From positions 62,001 to 126,000 of the forward strand of contig NC_026483.1 in NCBI RefSeq assembly GCF_000328475.2: a DNA stretch of 64,000 bases, written 5' to 3'. The stretch is from Mycosarcoma maydis (taxonomy: Eukaryota; Basidiomycota; Ustilaginomycetes; Ustilaginales). The stretch's first letter is position 1. Each line of letters starts with the position of its first letter. The notes under the pieces were generated by a model that saw nothing but the letters and a program-made list of their open reading frames with translations, made no database searches and was not told where the DNA came from. Below, one piece after another: positions 10,101-19,852 of the stretch. The translations under genes were made by a program, and so were the position numbers.

Positions 10101-11633
10101 GTAGCTACTTGTGGTCAGATTAACCGGTGGCGCAAGCATATGGTTGGCATCGGTCCTACAGATATGTCCAAGTTGGATGCAGATTCGGTGCCATTCATCT
10201 ACAACTTTTCACCCGCCGTAGTGCCTATGCCGAATGACTGGGGTGACCGTGTCAAGATCTCTGGCTACTGGTTCCTCGACAATCCGGAATCTAATTGGAC
10301 GCCGCCCAAGGAAATGTCGGATTTCCTCGAACGCGCCCGAAAGGACGGCAAGAAGATTGCCTACATCGGATTCGGTTCGATCACCATCGAAGATGCCGAA
10401 GAGGTTACCGCGAACATCATGAAAGCAGTACACCAGGCGGACGTTCGAGCTATCGTGGCCAAAGGATGGAGTGGGCGCGGTGGATCCAAGACGAAGAAGA
10501 AGAAGAAACAGCAGCAGCACAAACCTCAGTTGGAACACAAAGACTCGGCTGCTTCTCATCCTGAGGGCGAAGATGCGGCTACTGAAGAAGAGCACGAACC
10601 CGAGATTCCGATCCCAGACGACGTATTTGTCGTCGAGTCGGTGCCGCACGACTGGCTGTTCCCTCAAATCGACATTGCGATGCATCACGGAGGCGCGGGT
10701 ACCACGGGTGCATCGTTGCGCGCTGGTCTAGTTACGTTGATCAAGCCGTTCTTTGGAGACCAATTCTTCTGGGCCAACAGAGTGCAGAAACTGGGTGCTG
10801 GTGCGCGCGTCAACGGCTTGAGCGTTAGCGACATTAGCGATGCACTCAAGAGCGCTGCTTCAGATCGCGTCATGGTGGAAAAAGCGCAAGGAGTAGGCGA
10901 AAAGATTCGCTCGGAAAATGGCGTGGCTACTGCCATCGAGTTTTTGTACAAGAACATTCCGCTTGCGAACAGGCGTACACAGCGCAAGCTGGAGCGTGAA
11001 GCGATGCACGAGTCTTCAACAGACACGAGTCACATTCGCACCAATCCGCTGAGGCGCCTCAGTTCGCACCATAGACAGAACAGTTCGGGGGGCGAGCGCA
11101 AGGATTCGCAGCACAAGCAGCAAAGGGGGGCCACGCTTCCAACCGTCTCGACCTTGTGCGATGCTTCTTCGTCTTCGCCCACCTCATCGCGTGAGGAGCA
11201 GGCATTCCACCGGTCCGCTACGATCTTTGAGTCACCCGCTAACGAGGCTGGCACTCCGCAAAGCGCAGGCAGCTCGAGCCCGACGAAAACTAGCTCTTTC
11301 CTGGCTACGTTGAGCTCGCTCAACCCTTTACCCGCTTCAATGACAGCATCGCTTAAGGAGACAATTACGCTGAACTCAAGCACTTCGGACACAACGGCGG
11401 ATGGTGAAGAGGCAAAATGGTTTGGCGAGAGGAGTAACACTAGCACTACGCTCCCAGGAGCGTTGAATGTAGGCGAGGAAAGCGAGGAGCACAAAATGAA
11501 CCGTCTCAAAGGGTACAAGAATGCGAAAGCCGAAGACATTCGCAGGAGGAAACTGCTCTTGGAGCGCTTGGAGAGGGAGAGAGCGGAGAAGCAGCAGAAT
11601 CAGCCCCAGCGCAAGGAGGAAGATGAAAATTAG
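7101..11633 (+). CDS. UGT51: Sterol 3-beta-glucosyltransferase (UGT51/Atg26)
   Basis: The 1510-residue enzyme transfers glucose from UDP-glucose to the 3-hydroxyl of ergosterol and other sterols at membranes. Domain order fits Atg26/Ugt51: a long disordered acidic N-terminus, GRAM at about 300-360, PH at about 397-493 (RRVWLELRKDSFNAY), a second GRAM at about 656-756, then the GT-B glycosyltransferase. The latter opens with CLTIGSRGDVQPYIAL near 838, and the UDP-sugar motif is FPQIDIAMHHGGAGTTGASL near 1186. A charged low-complexity insert (poly-Lys, poly-Gln, acidic) lies between GWSGRGG and VPHDWLF at about 1127-1170. The first ATG in frame, at 7101, is used because the frame upstream lacks another ATG. 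The C-terminal 200 residues are Ser-rich and end in a charged coiled coil. Atg26 is needed for pexophagy in some fungi, and PEX5 is the convergent neighbour. Confidence 0.95.
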   Translation: MVHFRPLFGSRASVHDVHDSFGTTLEAVKTSESEHANPFEQHNKDANSPPHEQPVSPQSQQQQGGNDLAGLLNGAALVSRKDSQSKTQQRHNDDAAVALDSSAPPSEDAAGTDLNSPDNAAAWLKSRNQAETWDQHESARARSKLGRTLKKVDAKIRSTIGVNAPPTTQQIRSPYSIGKNDHLTSQDNFAVAELLDEASLETLQHLSTDEDDDDGDDEDEVEDEDEAEVQQNAQLRDQHVNDNDDGTTLREPQLRSDPDKIKGYVDELNQVKQGAKQRRSGSMDGARPGDTVRTRAPVEFSADEKIKAIIEEFGECASASEPNEPEKLIVDHNAVLMKTVLIRGNLFLTSRRVCFLAYIPDAASGNSNSSDYPHPGSVDIRAPSDPNVENPILQSGPAILHRLGKLRPKRRVWLELRKDSFNAYSASNKLYKPLLSARLANMHAVLPIDWSQPNVIRFVEGTTYSSVEFKTQEAALEWRKELEAAAFHARNTAEKVRISIPLERIVGIDAADFMRVAKVLHIDVLVGAVNDDEVLQIEQENRERTGRHQLDRTWSTSDAFFNCPKNPGFKCHVTQVTFGVTHNRSAFIDLLREALTPSRSIQHSTGYKNLLSISPAPLLDLQGEPDVEDVSTDSSYSSDDHKSSLADKFCDAFALPHRPDELHIVKAELVRTLHTHGTIAIGLDYLLFWRRAVGRELKIKVPLNDLRGVDTYRSMFWHHFGLVVHITAHSDMYFDFASKDNRDMTLHKLAGFIQAKRKQSKEGTASHDAPATEAKGDHKSPEAVQNMPGKKVAAEALLHDDESEVPVFEPDVLAYLPKVVNMDRNAMRDSIRISPMRIYCLTIGSRGDVQPYIALCKALKEHGHTPVIVSHPEYRSWVEGHGIEYRGVGGDPAALMKLSVEHRIFSPAFFKESIGKFRVWLDELLRECWEECQGADLLIESPSTMAGIHVAEGLSIPYFRAFTMPWTKTSAYPQAFSVPSIEMGPSYNSSSYTLFDQVMWVATCGQINRWRKHMVGIGPTDMSKLDADSVPFIYNFSPAVVPMPNDWGDRVKISGYWFLDNPESNWTPPKEMSDFLERARKDGKKIAYIGFGSITIEDAEEVTANIMKAVHQADVRAIVAKGWSGRGGSKTKKKKKQQQHKPQLEHKDSAASHPEGEDAATEEEHEPEIPIPDDVFVVESVPHDWLFPQIDIAMHHGGAGTTGASLRAGLVTLIKPFFGDQFFWANRVQKLGAGARVNGLSVSDISDALKSAASDRVMVEKAQGVGEKIRSENGVATAIEFLYKNIPLANRRTQRKLEREAMHESSTDTSHIRTNPLRRLSSHHRQNSSGGERKDSQHKQQRGATLPTVSTLCDASSSSPTSSREEQAFHRSATIFESPANEAGTPQSAGSSSPTKTSSFLATLSSLNPLPASMTASLKETITLNSSTSDTTADGEEAKWFGERSNTSTTLPGALNVGEESEEHKMNRLKGYKNAKAEDIRRRKLLLERLERERAEKQQNQPQRKEEDEN

Positions 11634-12001
11634 ACATCGACACATGTTGTACCATGTACCACGCGTACGGGTCTGCGGAAACAGGAATTATGAATGCTAC
11701 GTGTATAGACTCACCAAAGCCAGAGTCGTGTGTGGATGCGCTGCATCGTAGATCGTAGAGCGTAGAGATCCAGAACATCGACCTGCCAGCTTCAACGACC
11801 GCGCGCTTCGCCTAGTCCGCGCGGCTCTCGCCGCCACTGCGCGGTGCAACTCCCGACTCGCTGCGCTCGTTGCGCCACTCATACGGCACACTATGCGTAA
11901 GACTACCGTCACCGTCACACGCTCGTGATGCCAGAGCACGGAAGGTGTACTGGAAAAAGGTGGAATTACACACGCTCGCTATGTACTGGCCGTCGTGCGT
12001 G
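11634..12001. other. Spacer between convergent UGT51 and PEX5
   Basis: These 368 bases carry the 3' ends of both genes. I see no further gene. Confidence 0.5.
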
Positions 12002-13680
12002 TCAGAAGTCGAATCCTTCACCCCTGAACTGCTCCAGACTGCTACCGACATGCGCCTTCTGCGCAAGATCCAAGCGATCCATGACCAAGAAGATCCTCCT
12101 CAACGTCGACCAGAGATTGTGACTCTCGCCGGCTTCTGCCAACGGCGTCGGCGCCGGCTGCTCGCCCTCAGGTACGTCCGGTAGCGTGTGCGTCTGCTGC
12201 AAGCTCAGCGCAGCAAGCAGATGTTCCGCTGCCTCGTGATGAGCGCCCAGGTTCAAACACGAGACCGAGAGGTTGTAGATCGCGCGTGTAAACGTCGGCC
12301 GCAGTTCCAATGCTTTGTGGTACGCTGCGATCGCCTCTTCCGGTTTACCCCCATTAGCAAGCGTCGCACCAAGACGATTCCACAGCAGGAAGTCGTTCGG
12401 TCGTACGCTGAGAGCCGAATTAAAGCAATCTTGCGCCTGTTCGTAGGCGGATTGGGTGTAGAACAGCACGCCCAGCCCTACTTGCACCTCAGGATCAATC
12501 TGACCCGCACTGTTGCCCTGTCGAGCAGCTTGCAGGAAGAGGTCAGTGACGCGGTTCAGGCTGGCCCACGGGTTGCCCTCGGTACCCTCGATCGGATCCT
12601 TGGAGCCTGAAATCTCGGCGGACAGAGGCGCTGCCTTGATGTTGGGATAAGCGCGCGAGATGTAGCGTTCAAGCGTCTGATGCGCTGCCGTGTCGTAACC
12701 TTCGTTGGTGTAGGAAATAGCAAGCGACATATACGCCTCGAGGTTGTTCTCGTCAATCTTGATGGCTTCCTCAAGCGCGCGAATTGCCTGTGCCTCCTTC
12801 TCGTTCATCGCCTGACACTCTCCCAGCCTACGCCAAGCTTCAGATCGCTCGCGACGCGATCTGTCCACTTCGCCGCGCTCGACTTCGCCTCCCGTGCCGC
12901 CTTGGGTGTCACGCTGCGTTGCAGCTTCAAAGAGCAAGGCCGCATCTGACAAGTTGCCACCGTTGGCGAGCAGACGCAATCCTTCCGAAAGAGGATCCGG
13001 ATGTGTCTCAAAGGGGTTTTGCTGGCTCCTTCGGTACTGACCAAGCCGAGGATATCCGTCCGGGCCAACGACACCAAAGCCATCTAAAAGGGCATCTTCA
13101 GTGCCGTCCAGCGCCGCCATCTCGTCGAGACCATGCTGACCGCCACCGAGGCCACCCGAGGGGTGGGTGTAGCCGAATTGCTCACCATCATCGTCGGCTC
13201 TCGACTTCATAAGCTCTTCCTCCCATTTGGCCAATTCAGCGTCTGCAGACGAAGGCGGGATGCCGTTGCGTGCATTCATGGATCGCCAAAGATCCTCGAA
13301 GCGCGAGTTGGCTTCTTGACCGTCGGCGGTGAGTTCCTGCTCGATTGCATCCAGCTCGCGACGGATGGATTCGGCTTGCTCAGCTTCCGAGGGGAGCAGA
13401 TCGGCTTCGGACTCCTTTGCTTTGCCTTTGCCCTTAGATTCGGCCTCGGATTGCTCTGCATCAAGCTTCTTGAATTGTTCCTCCCACGTTGCATCGTCGA
13501 GCTCGGTGAAACGAGACTGGGAGGACTGTGTTTGCTGCGGCTGATACTGCCGCTGTTGCTGCATGGAGCCCATTCCTCCCATCATGCCCATACTCATTCC
13601 CATGCCACCCATGCCCATGCCCATGCCCATTCCGCCGTATGAGCCCATGATAGGACGCGAAGCATAGGCGGCTGAAGGGT

Positions 13681-13711
<31 letters not shown>

Positions 13712-14209
13712 AACAGGCCTCTGATGCATAGCTGCTGGCTGCTGATGCTGGGACGAGCCAAACTGCTGAGCCCACGCAGACGATCCTGCTGGTGGCTGCA
13801 TTGATCTAGCCGGTGCACCTCGTCTGGCGAAAGCGGCTTCCATGTCTGCATTCGATGGAGTGGCATTGCGTGGCATTTGGCTCGCCCAAGCGGCACCAGC
13901 GTTGGGGTGCTGGAAAGAGGGTACGGCACTGTTGAGCTCGTTGCGCATAGCTTGAAGGTCGAAAGCGGACGAAGCTGCGCCACGGGGCATGGAAGCGGCC
14001 TGCTGCTGGCGGAAGAAGGCATCTGCATCCGAGTTGAGACCGGCTTGATGCTGTTGGCGCATGCCAGTAGAACCCGTTTGAGGTTGACCTGTAAAAGTAC
14101 GATCGCCCTGCTGAATAGAGCGATCCTGTTGTGTATGCTTAAGCATCTGAGCGAGACCATTGTTGGAGGTGGAGCATTCAGCTCCGTTGAGCATGGATTG
14201 AAACGCCAT
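12002..14209 (-). CDS. PEX5: Peroxisomal targeting signal 1 receptor Pex5
   Basis: The 735-residue product is the soluble receptor that binds C-terminal SKL-type signals and carries cargo to the peroxisome. The start at 14209 gives MAFQSMLNGAEC, with the N-terminal Cys12 expected to be the monoubiquitination site for receptor recycling; an open frame extends 51 codons further upstream but lacks this feature at its start. The N-terminal half is Gln/Ala-rich with WxxxF-type Pex14/Pex13-binding motifs (WAQQF near 148, WEEQF near 243). Two low-complexity tracts, (GS)n and a Gly/Met repeat, lie near residues 170-215. Six to seven TPR units follow at about 460-700 (for example LLWNRLGATLANGGKPEEAI). 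It is convergent with UGT51. Confidence 0.95.
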
Positions 14210-16102
14210 CTTGACGGTGACGCTTGTGTGGCCGACGTGGTACAAGGAGTGGGGTGTTGAAAATCTACAGGTGTACACGCTGGAATCCGGTAGTATAGAT
14301 CGTTGAGGTTGATGGAGAACTAGAAAGGAAGAAAAGAGGCGTGTGACAACCAAGCGATGCAACAGAATCGTGAATGTGAATCACGAACCGTGAATCGTGA
14401 ATGTGGTTGCTGACGTGTGACGTGTGATGATTGGCTGTGTAATATGTGAATCGTGATTGTGGAGAGAGACCGAGTTGGTGGCTGAAGCGTGACAAAGCGA
14501 GAAACGCCGGCTGAGCCGGTTCGTGCGCGGCTGCTCTTGTGTCTGTGAGTCGTGAGTCGTGACTGTTGGACGTTGCAACTCGACGACTCTGCTGTTGTGC
14601 TTGCTGCTGTTACGTTGTAGTTAACTTAGCCGGACTTGAGACGGTATGGGGTTGCGCTGGATTTTAAAGCACGGCTCATGGTTTTTTCACCCTCATTTTG
14701 TCTCCACCAGCGCAAGCTTGCATTTCCACTCGGCCGACTGTAATCGAAACTGTACTCACGCCTACGCCATCCTCCACGACCGTGGTCACCGTTCACGGTT
14801 GCCCAAGCTGCAAACTAGATTTTTGTTTCGTATTGATCACGACGATGGCCTTCAGCAGATCACAAAAGATGAGCATCGATATCGATCAGGGCTGCTGTAG
14901 AGTACAGGCCCAGCTAGACGGTCAACTTGCCTTGTCAGCTGACAGGTTGAGTGGTGTCTGCCCTTTGAACCCGCGTCCCATTTTGTTCATGTCCAAGGTC
15001 CTTTCAAGTTACCAACAACACGATGAGCATCGTAAAACCTCTTGCCAGAGCTCTGTCGATTCAACCTGTTCCTGCCATCCTGAACCATACAAGGCTTTTC
15101 CCGCCAAAGCTCGGCCCGATGAGTCTACTCACTGGAAATGGTGAGCACCGAAAGCCCACATGATAATCACCGTCGGCAAACGCCAGACTTTGGTCTTGCG
15201 GCCGCCGCTTGAAACGGTAGTCGGATATCAAATGCTACCTTACCGCCGCGTGACACTGCGTCGAACGTCGCCGTTCTCTCCGCCAAAACGAATAGGTCTG
15301 CCGAAAGGGCTAAGCCACGGCAACCTTTGACCGACCCCGACCTCCTTGATCACCAGACGACGTAGAATCTGTTCGATTCCAGCTTTCGATACACCCATGC
15401 TCTAGTATCTAACGCAGCCGTGCCACTTCGAGCACTCCTGAAGCGACTTCTGCTACTGGTAAACATTCCCCCACCCTGACGACGTTCCTTAAATGGCCGG
15501 TTCTCCTTTCTTGCCCCGCGCTTCGCCCTTCGCCTTTGAGCTGTAATTCAGGCCCGACCTGATTCACCCCCACAGACGTGCTGTCCATATGGATTGCAGG
15601 CGCCTCTTGTCATTGCTTGGAGCGCTGAGATTCTCCAACGATGCACCATTCACGGTGGGATAATGGTGAGCACTGTACAGATGAACAAGCACTAATTTCG
15701 AATAACTAATCATCATCGTTCACCTCGGCCCGTTCATGCAGCTCAACCACCTCGCTTATGCCAACGTCCACGCTGCTGCCCTACATGTTTCCGTCTCTTG
15801 CTGCTTCCCGATTAGCTACGTCGCCGATGTCGGTCTATGTCTACCGACCTTTTGAGCGTCCTGGTGCTGGTGCATAGCACATGGATTGACCCATTTGTTA
15901 GTGCCTCCAGTATATCGGCAGTATACAATACCAGTACCGAGCCAACTGTGTATCTCATCCTGGTCGCAACAGAGGCTGTCTGAATACTTAAGGACAACGG
16001 CAAGATAAGCTAATTCACCATCATGTCGTCTCATAACATCTCTTTCCGAGCTCTTCATATACAGCATACGCTAAGCTTTGTGGTAAATCCAGACGAGGAA
16101 TC
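14210..16102. other. Long intergenic region upstream of PEX5 and of the 595-residue secreted protein gene
   Basis: No protein gene is supported in this 1.9-kb stretch. The PEX5-proximal part (14368-14580) carries the dispersed palindromic repeat. From 14700 to 16100 there are only short open frames with no recognisable domain. The sequence ATGGTGAGCAC occurs at 15138 and 15663 and again inside the next gene at 16148. Confidence 0.55.
14365..14405. repeat. Palindromic TCGTGAATC repeat cluster upstream of PEX5
   Basis: Four GTGAAT words in alternating contexts lie within about 40 bases (AATCGTGAATGTGAATCACG and its continuation). Additional GTGA/TCGTGA words continue to about 14560. Confidence 0.65.
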
Positions 16103-17890
16103 ATGGTCAAGTTGCCCGGTCTCACCAGCTGTCTCGCTGCTGCTGGAATGGTGAGCACAGCTGCCAATCTGATGGCGAGCGTTCGAGCCCTGCCTTCTAC
16201 TGTTCCAGATCTTCGTCTTGATCAGCTTCTAACCTCACGGTTCAACGCCACTAACAGCGGCACTGACTTCCTCTTGACTCTCTCGCCAGGACAGCGTCAT
16301 GTCTTTACAACGGCGCTCTCTATGCTCGACTCGAATTTCCAGCCTCCTTTCATTTTTGGATCTTCTCGCTATACTGTCTACTATGCTGTATCGCTGCTCG
16401 CCCGCAACGGCCCTGGCGATGCCGCTCTAGCAAACCAGCTCTTCCACAATGCAATTGCTGCTCAATGGAAGAACTCCTCTGACACATGGTATGGCGCGTT
16501 TCTTGATCCAAATCAGCCCGCTCCTGGCGATCTCAATGCCCCCAAGATATATGGCTCGTACGATGCGAACTCGAACCTCTTTGTAGCTACTGCCTTCATG
16601 CTTGCTATAGAGGACTTTGGCCATCTCATGGACGACGAAGTCAAGTCAGCGGTCATTGAGTCGGGCTACCGAGCTGTTGTCGGGGACACCTACCGAGTTT
16701 TTGGCGTTGATGGAGACAACCTGACGCCTGCCTATTCGAATCCATGGCTCATGCGATGCATAGCCATGTCGTACTACGGCAACCTCAAGAACGATGCCAA
16801 CATGACTAGCTACGCCCATCAGTACGCCACCGAGTTCTACTCGCTTTTCGACATGTACGACACGCTCAGCGAGTTCAACTCGGCAACATACACCGGCGTG
16901 TCGCTCTGGGCTCTGAGTTTGGGCGGCTACCTCCCATCTGACACTTTAATGGCCAAGAGAGCGGGCGAGACGATCTCGAAAATCTGGGCCAAGACAGCCC
17001 AGCTGTGGCAGCCGCAGCTTAACAGTCTGGGAGGCTCATGGGATCGAACCTACGGATTTGGTCTATCAGACTATGTCAATTTGCTCGGCTTTTATGTTGC
17101 CGGTTTTGACGATGGTGATTTGAAGGGCTGGGCACAGCCTTGGAAGCTCTCTGGATCTGCTCATGTGTCGGATGCGGCTTTTGCTCCGCTGATGGCAATC
17201 ACCAGCAAATATCATGATCAGTATGTCTCGCAAGAGTCTCGCGCTTATTTGAAGCCCAACGCCTCGGGTAGCAGGCCTGGTCGTCTGGTCAAGTCCAATG
17301 CGTGGTCACCTCCTTTCGATGCCGATGTCAAGCAGTACGGACCTCGCAACTACACGGCTTGGATTGGCGAAAATGTTTCTGTGGGTGGAACTGAGATTGA
17401 CGAAGCTGACATCGGTGGCCCTGCTAAGAACCCAACCGCATTCACACCAGCTGTCATGCTTTGGAAGACCCCAGACACGCATTCTCTCAACTACGCTCAA
17501 CCCAAGGTATCCTGGCTTTCGCTCTATCCAACCACTCAGACCATATCTGCAAGCGCTTCTGCGTCGAGCCTCACCATTCGCTTCCCGCCGTCCATAGCGT
17601 TCGCCGCCAACTATACTACGCCTAGTCACATGACGATTATGATTGGTACCAGCCCGCTCAACAACCTGCCTAGCGACTTGTTAGTGTCGTCCAACCATAC
17701 CAACGGCGCTCTGCCTGGTATAGAATTGACGCTGAGTGGTAATGTAGCTTCGAATGTGGTCGAACGCTCGTTGACGTATGACAGCTCCAAGAATGTCAAC
17801 GGCTTCTACTACTACAACCTCACGTTCTCGCTTAGTAGTCTACCGAAGAGCACGGTGCCCGAGTTGGTTGTCTCTTACAAGGTGGTCTAG
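16103..17890 (+). CDS. Secreted protein of unknown function, possibly an alpha/alpha-toroid (six-hairpin) glycosidase-like enzyme
   Basis: The 595-residue product has a signal peptide (hydrophobic run at about residues 8-28, cleavage probably after VRA) and many N-glycosylation sequons such as NSS, NMT, NYT, NVS, NAS, NHT and NLT. The first 400 residues are rich in Trp/Tyr-containing helices with repeated Ala/Gly-rich turns. The stretch GGSWDRTYGFGLSDYVNLLG near residue 310 looks like the core of alpha/alpha-toroid enzymes. The last 180 residues look like a beta-rich domain. I do not recognise catalytic acids with certainty, and no family name can be assigned from memory. It could be a cell-wall or plant-polysaccharide acting enzyme, or a non-catalytic secreted protein. 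Only 463 bases separate it from the next gene, and both are on the same strand. Confidence 0.75.
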   Translation: MVKLPGLTSCLAAAGMVSTAANLMASVRALPSTVPDLRLDQLLTSRFNATNSGTDFLLTLSPGQRHVFTTALSMLDSNFQPPFIFGSSRYTVYYAVSLLARNGPGDAALANQLFHNAIAAQWKNSSDTWYGAFLDPNQPAPGDLNAPKIYGSYDANSNLFVATAFMLAIEDFGHLMDDEVKSAVIESGYRAVVGDTYRVFGVDGDNLTPAYSNPWLMRCIAMSYYGNLKNDANMTSYAHQYATEFYSLFDMYDTLSEFNSATYTGVSLWALSLGGYLPSDTLMAKRAGETISKIWAKTAQLWQPQLNSLGGSWDRTYGFGLSDYVNLLGFYVAGFDDGDLKGWAQPWKLSGSAHVSDAAFAPLMAITSKYHDQYVSQESRAYLKPNASGSRPGRLVKSNAWSPPFDADVKQYGPRNYTAWIGENVSVGGTEIDEADIGGPAKNPTAFTPAVMLWKTPDTHSLNYAQPKVSWLSLYPTTQTISASASASSLTIRFPPSIAFAANYTTPSHMTIMIGTSPLNNLPSDLLVSSNHTNGALPGIELTLSGNVASNVVERSLTYDSSKNVNGFYYYNLTFSLSSLPKSTVPELVVSYKVV

Positions 17891-18353
17891 CCGATGCCAG
17901 CTATAGTTCGCTGTTTGAACTGTGTATGGAGCTCAGCCTTTGCAGGATTGGAGAGAAAGGTATACTTGCTTTGTATGATGAATGCTGTTTGTGGTTCTCC
18001 TGACGGGCTTTGTCTTGATTGATATGCACGATGGCCGGGCGAGGTGAGCTAAAATGACGAATGGGCCCAAGTTGACAGGTGTGAACCAAGCTTGACGCTT
18101 GTCAGCAGCGGCAAAGGCTTCAGAGATGCAGCAGGACGCGACGCGCGCGCACTCGGCGGGCTTGTCTGAAAATTGAGCTCAAGAGCGCGTAAAGAGAGCT
18201 CAGCGGCAGAAAACTCACGACTCCAACGCCAGACGTGAAACAGCGACGAACCCAACACTTCACTCGTGACTTGATAGCTTTGCTTTCACGATTGCTCGCC
18301 ATCTTTCGCTTTACCACTTCGATCTTCTATCCTCGAGGCATGCACCATTCAGA
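17891..18353. other. Spacer before the NASP gene
   Basis: These 463 bases contain the 3' end of the secreted protein gene and the promoter of the histone chaperone gene. No gene or recognised motif is seen. Confidence 0.5.
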
Positions 18354-19718
18354 ATGGCGTTTAACGAGCAACCCTCAAATCCCAAACCCGACTCGGTTCC
18401 CGCGGAAGACGTTGCCACCGATGCTCTCACCGAGCCAGCTTCGGCGCGCCAACTGATCGATGAAGCAAAACGCCATTTTGCTCTCAAAGAATACGCTGCA
18501 GCGTCCGATAAGCTGGCACTAGCTCTCGAAGAACTGAGCGCGAGTCACGCTGAAGATGCCGATGAGCTGGCACCGATCTTGCAGCTCTACGGTCAGAGCG
18601 TGCTCGAGAATTTCATCCTCAACTCGGGTGCACTTGGTGGTGGAAGTGGTTCGGCTCCTCTTCCTGCTGCCACTGCATCTCCTTCCAAGGCGGCCGGCTC
18701 ATCTTCTTCAGCAGGTGTGGTGAAGAGCGACCCTAGGTTCAGCTTTACCGGTGATGCTGAAGATGACGGTGATGACGACGAAGAGAGCGCTCCCGATGCG
18801 GGCGCAGCAGAGGCAGATGACGAAGACGACTTGCAGACAGCTTTCTCGGTTCTCGATCTGGCCAGAGTGATCTACAAGCGCGCTCTTGACTCGGAATCAC
18901 AGTCTCTAAAGACGTTGGACGGCACCGAGTGGCGCAAGACCCGCATCCAGGCTGAGCTGGCCGAAGTCATGAACCTGCTAGGCGATGTGGGACTCGAGTC
19001 AGAAAACTTCACCCAGGCATCTGCCGACTACCGCTCAAGCCTCAATATCCTGCTACCCTTGCTCAATCGACACTCACGTCGACTGGCTGATGCGCATCTG
19101 CGTTTGGGTCTTGCTCTTGAGTTCCATCCAGACGTTGAAGAGCGCAAAGGCGCCAAGCCGCACGTCCAGGCTGCATCAGATGTATTGGCTGCTCGTATTG
19201 CTGCCATACAAGCGCGCATCGACAACTCTGCGTCCACAGCAAGCTCTTCGGCAGACGTAAGCAAAGAGCAAGAAAAGGAAAAAGACGATCTTGCCGACCT
19301 TGATGATCAGGCTGCTTTGCAGAAGGAACTGTCTGATGTGCAACAACTCAAGAAGGAACTTGACACCAAATTGGAAGAGTACGAGACCGACGATGGACAG
19401 GCGCATCTCAACGGCCAGCCCGATTTGGCAGGCGTATTGGGTCTCCCAGCTGACGCTCAAGCCGCCGCAGCCGGCATATCGACCAAAGATGCGCTCCAGC
19501 AGGCGATCAAGGATGCCTTCCTCGGTGCACACGCCGAGGGTGCTGGCGAACTCAACCCGTTCACCGGTGCATCAAAGAGTGCCGCTGCAGATGTGCCAGT
19601 CAACAACCTCAGCTCGATGGTCAAGAGGAAGAAGAAGCCCGAAACGGACGAGACTGCGATGTCAGCAGCGCCGAATGATGGGGAGATCGACGCTAAGAAG
19701 CCTCGTACGCAGGCTTAG
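18354..19718 (+). CDS. NASP-family histone H3 chaperone (Sim3/Hif1-like)
   Basis: The 454-residue protein has the split TPR layout of SHNi-TPR proteins. A first TPR (ARQLIDEAKRHFALKEYAAA, about 30-70) is followed by an acidic insert (about 128-165). Then TPRs contain WRKTRIQAELAEVMNLLGDV and SHNi-type sequence LADAHLRLGLALEFHP up to about 290. A coiled-coil stretch lies at about 300-345. Near residue 420 a basic motif, SSMVKRKKKP, corresponds to the conserved basic tail of NASP. Family members bind H3 (and H3-H4, CENP-A in fission yeast) through the acidic insert and TPR groove and deliver histones for chromatin assembly. It is convergent with the phosphodiesterase gene, with 134 bases between stops. 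Confidence 0.88.
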   Translation: MAFNEQPSNPKPDSVPAEDVATDALTEPASARQLIDEAKRHFALKEYAAASDKLALALEELSASHAEDADELAPILQLYGQSVLENFILNSGALGGGSGSAPLPAATASPSKAAGSSSSAGVVKSDPRFSFTGDAEDDGDDDEESAPDAGAAEADDEDDLQTAFSVLDLARVIYKRALDSESQSLKTLDGTEWRKTRIQAELAEVMNLLGDVGLESENFTQASADYRSSLNILLPLLNRHSRRLADAHLRLGLALEFHPDVEERKGAKPHVQAASDVLAARIAAIQARIDNSASTASSSADVSKEQEKEKDDLADLDDQAALQKELSDVQQLKKELDTKLEEYETDDGQAHLNGQPDLAGVLGLPADAQAAAAGISTKDALQQAIKDAFLGAHAEGAGELNPFTGASKSAAADVPVNNLSSMVKRKKKPETDETAMSAAPNDGEIDAKKPRTQA

Positions 19719-19852
19719 TGGCTCTGCGCATGCTTGCCTTTCACATTTGCCATGTCCTGGCTCGAGCACAAGCTGCGTGTTGGTAATCAAGTATGCATGC
19801 TTGTAACCAAACTGATTTGTCTATGTACTCGTACAGATGAGTGAGTCGTGAC

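Noticed and set aside
14646..15144. Open frames after PEX5 that might encode a small protein
   Set aside because: No homology, no signal peptide, and they lie in the leader/promoter region with repeat words.
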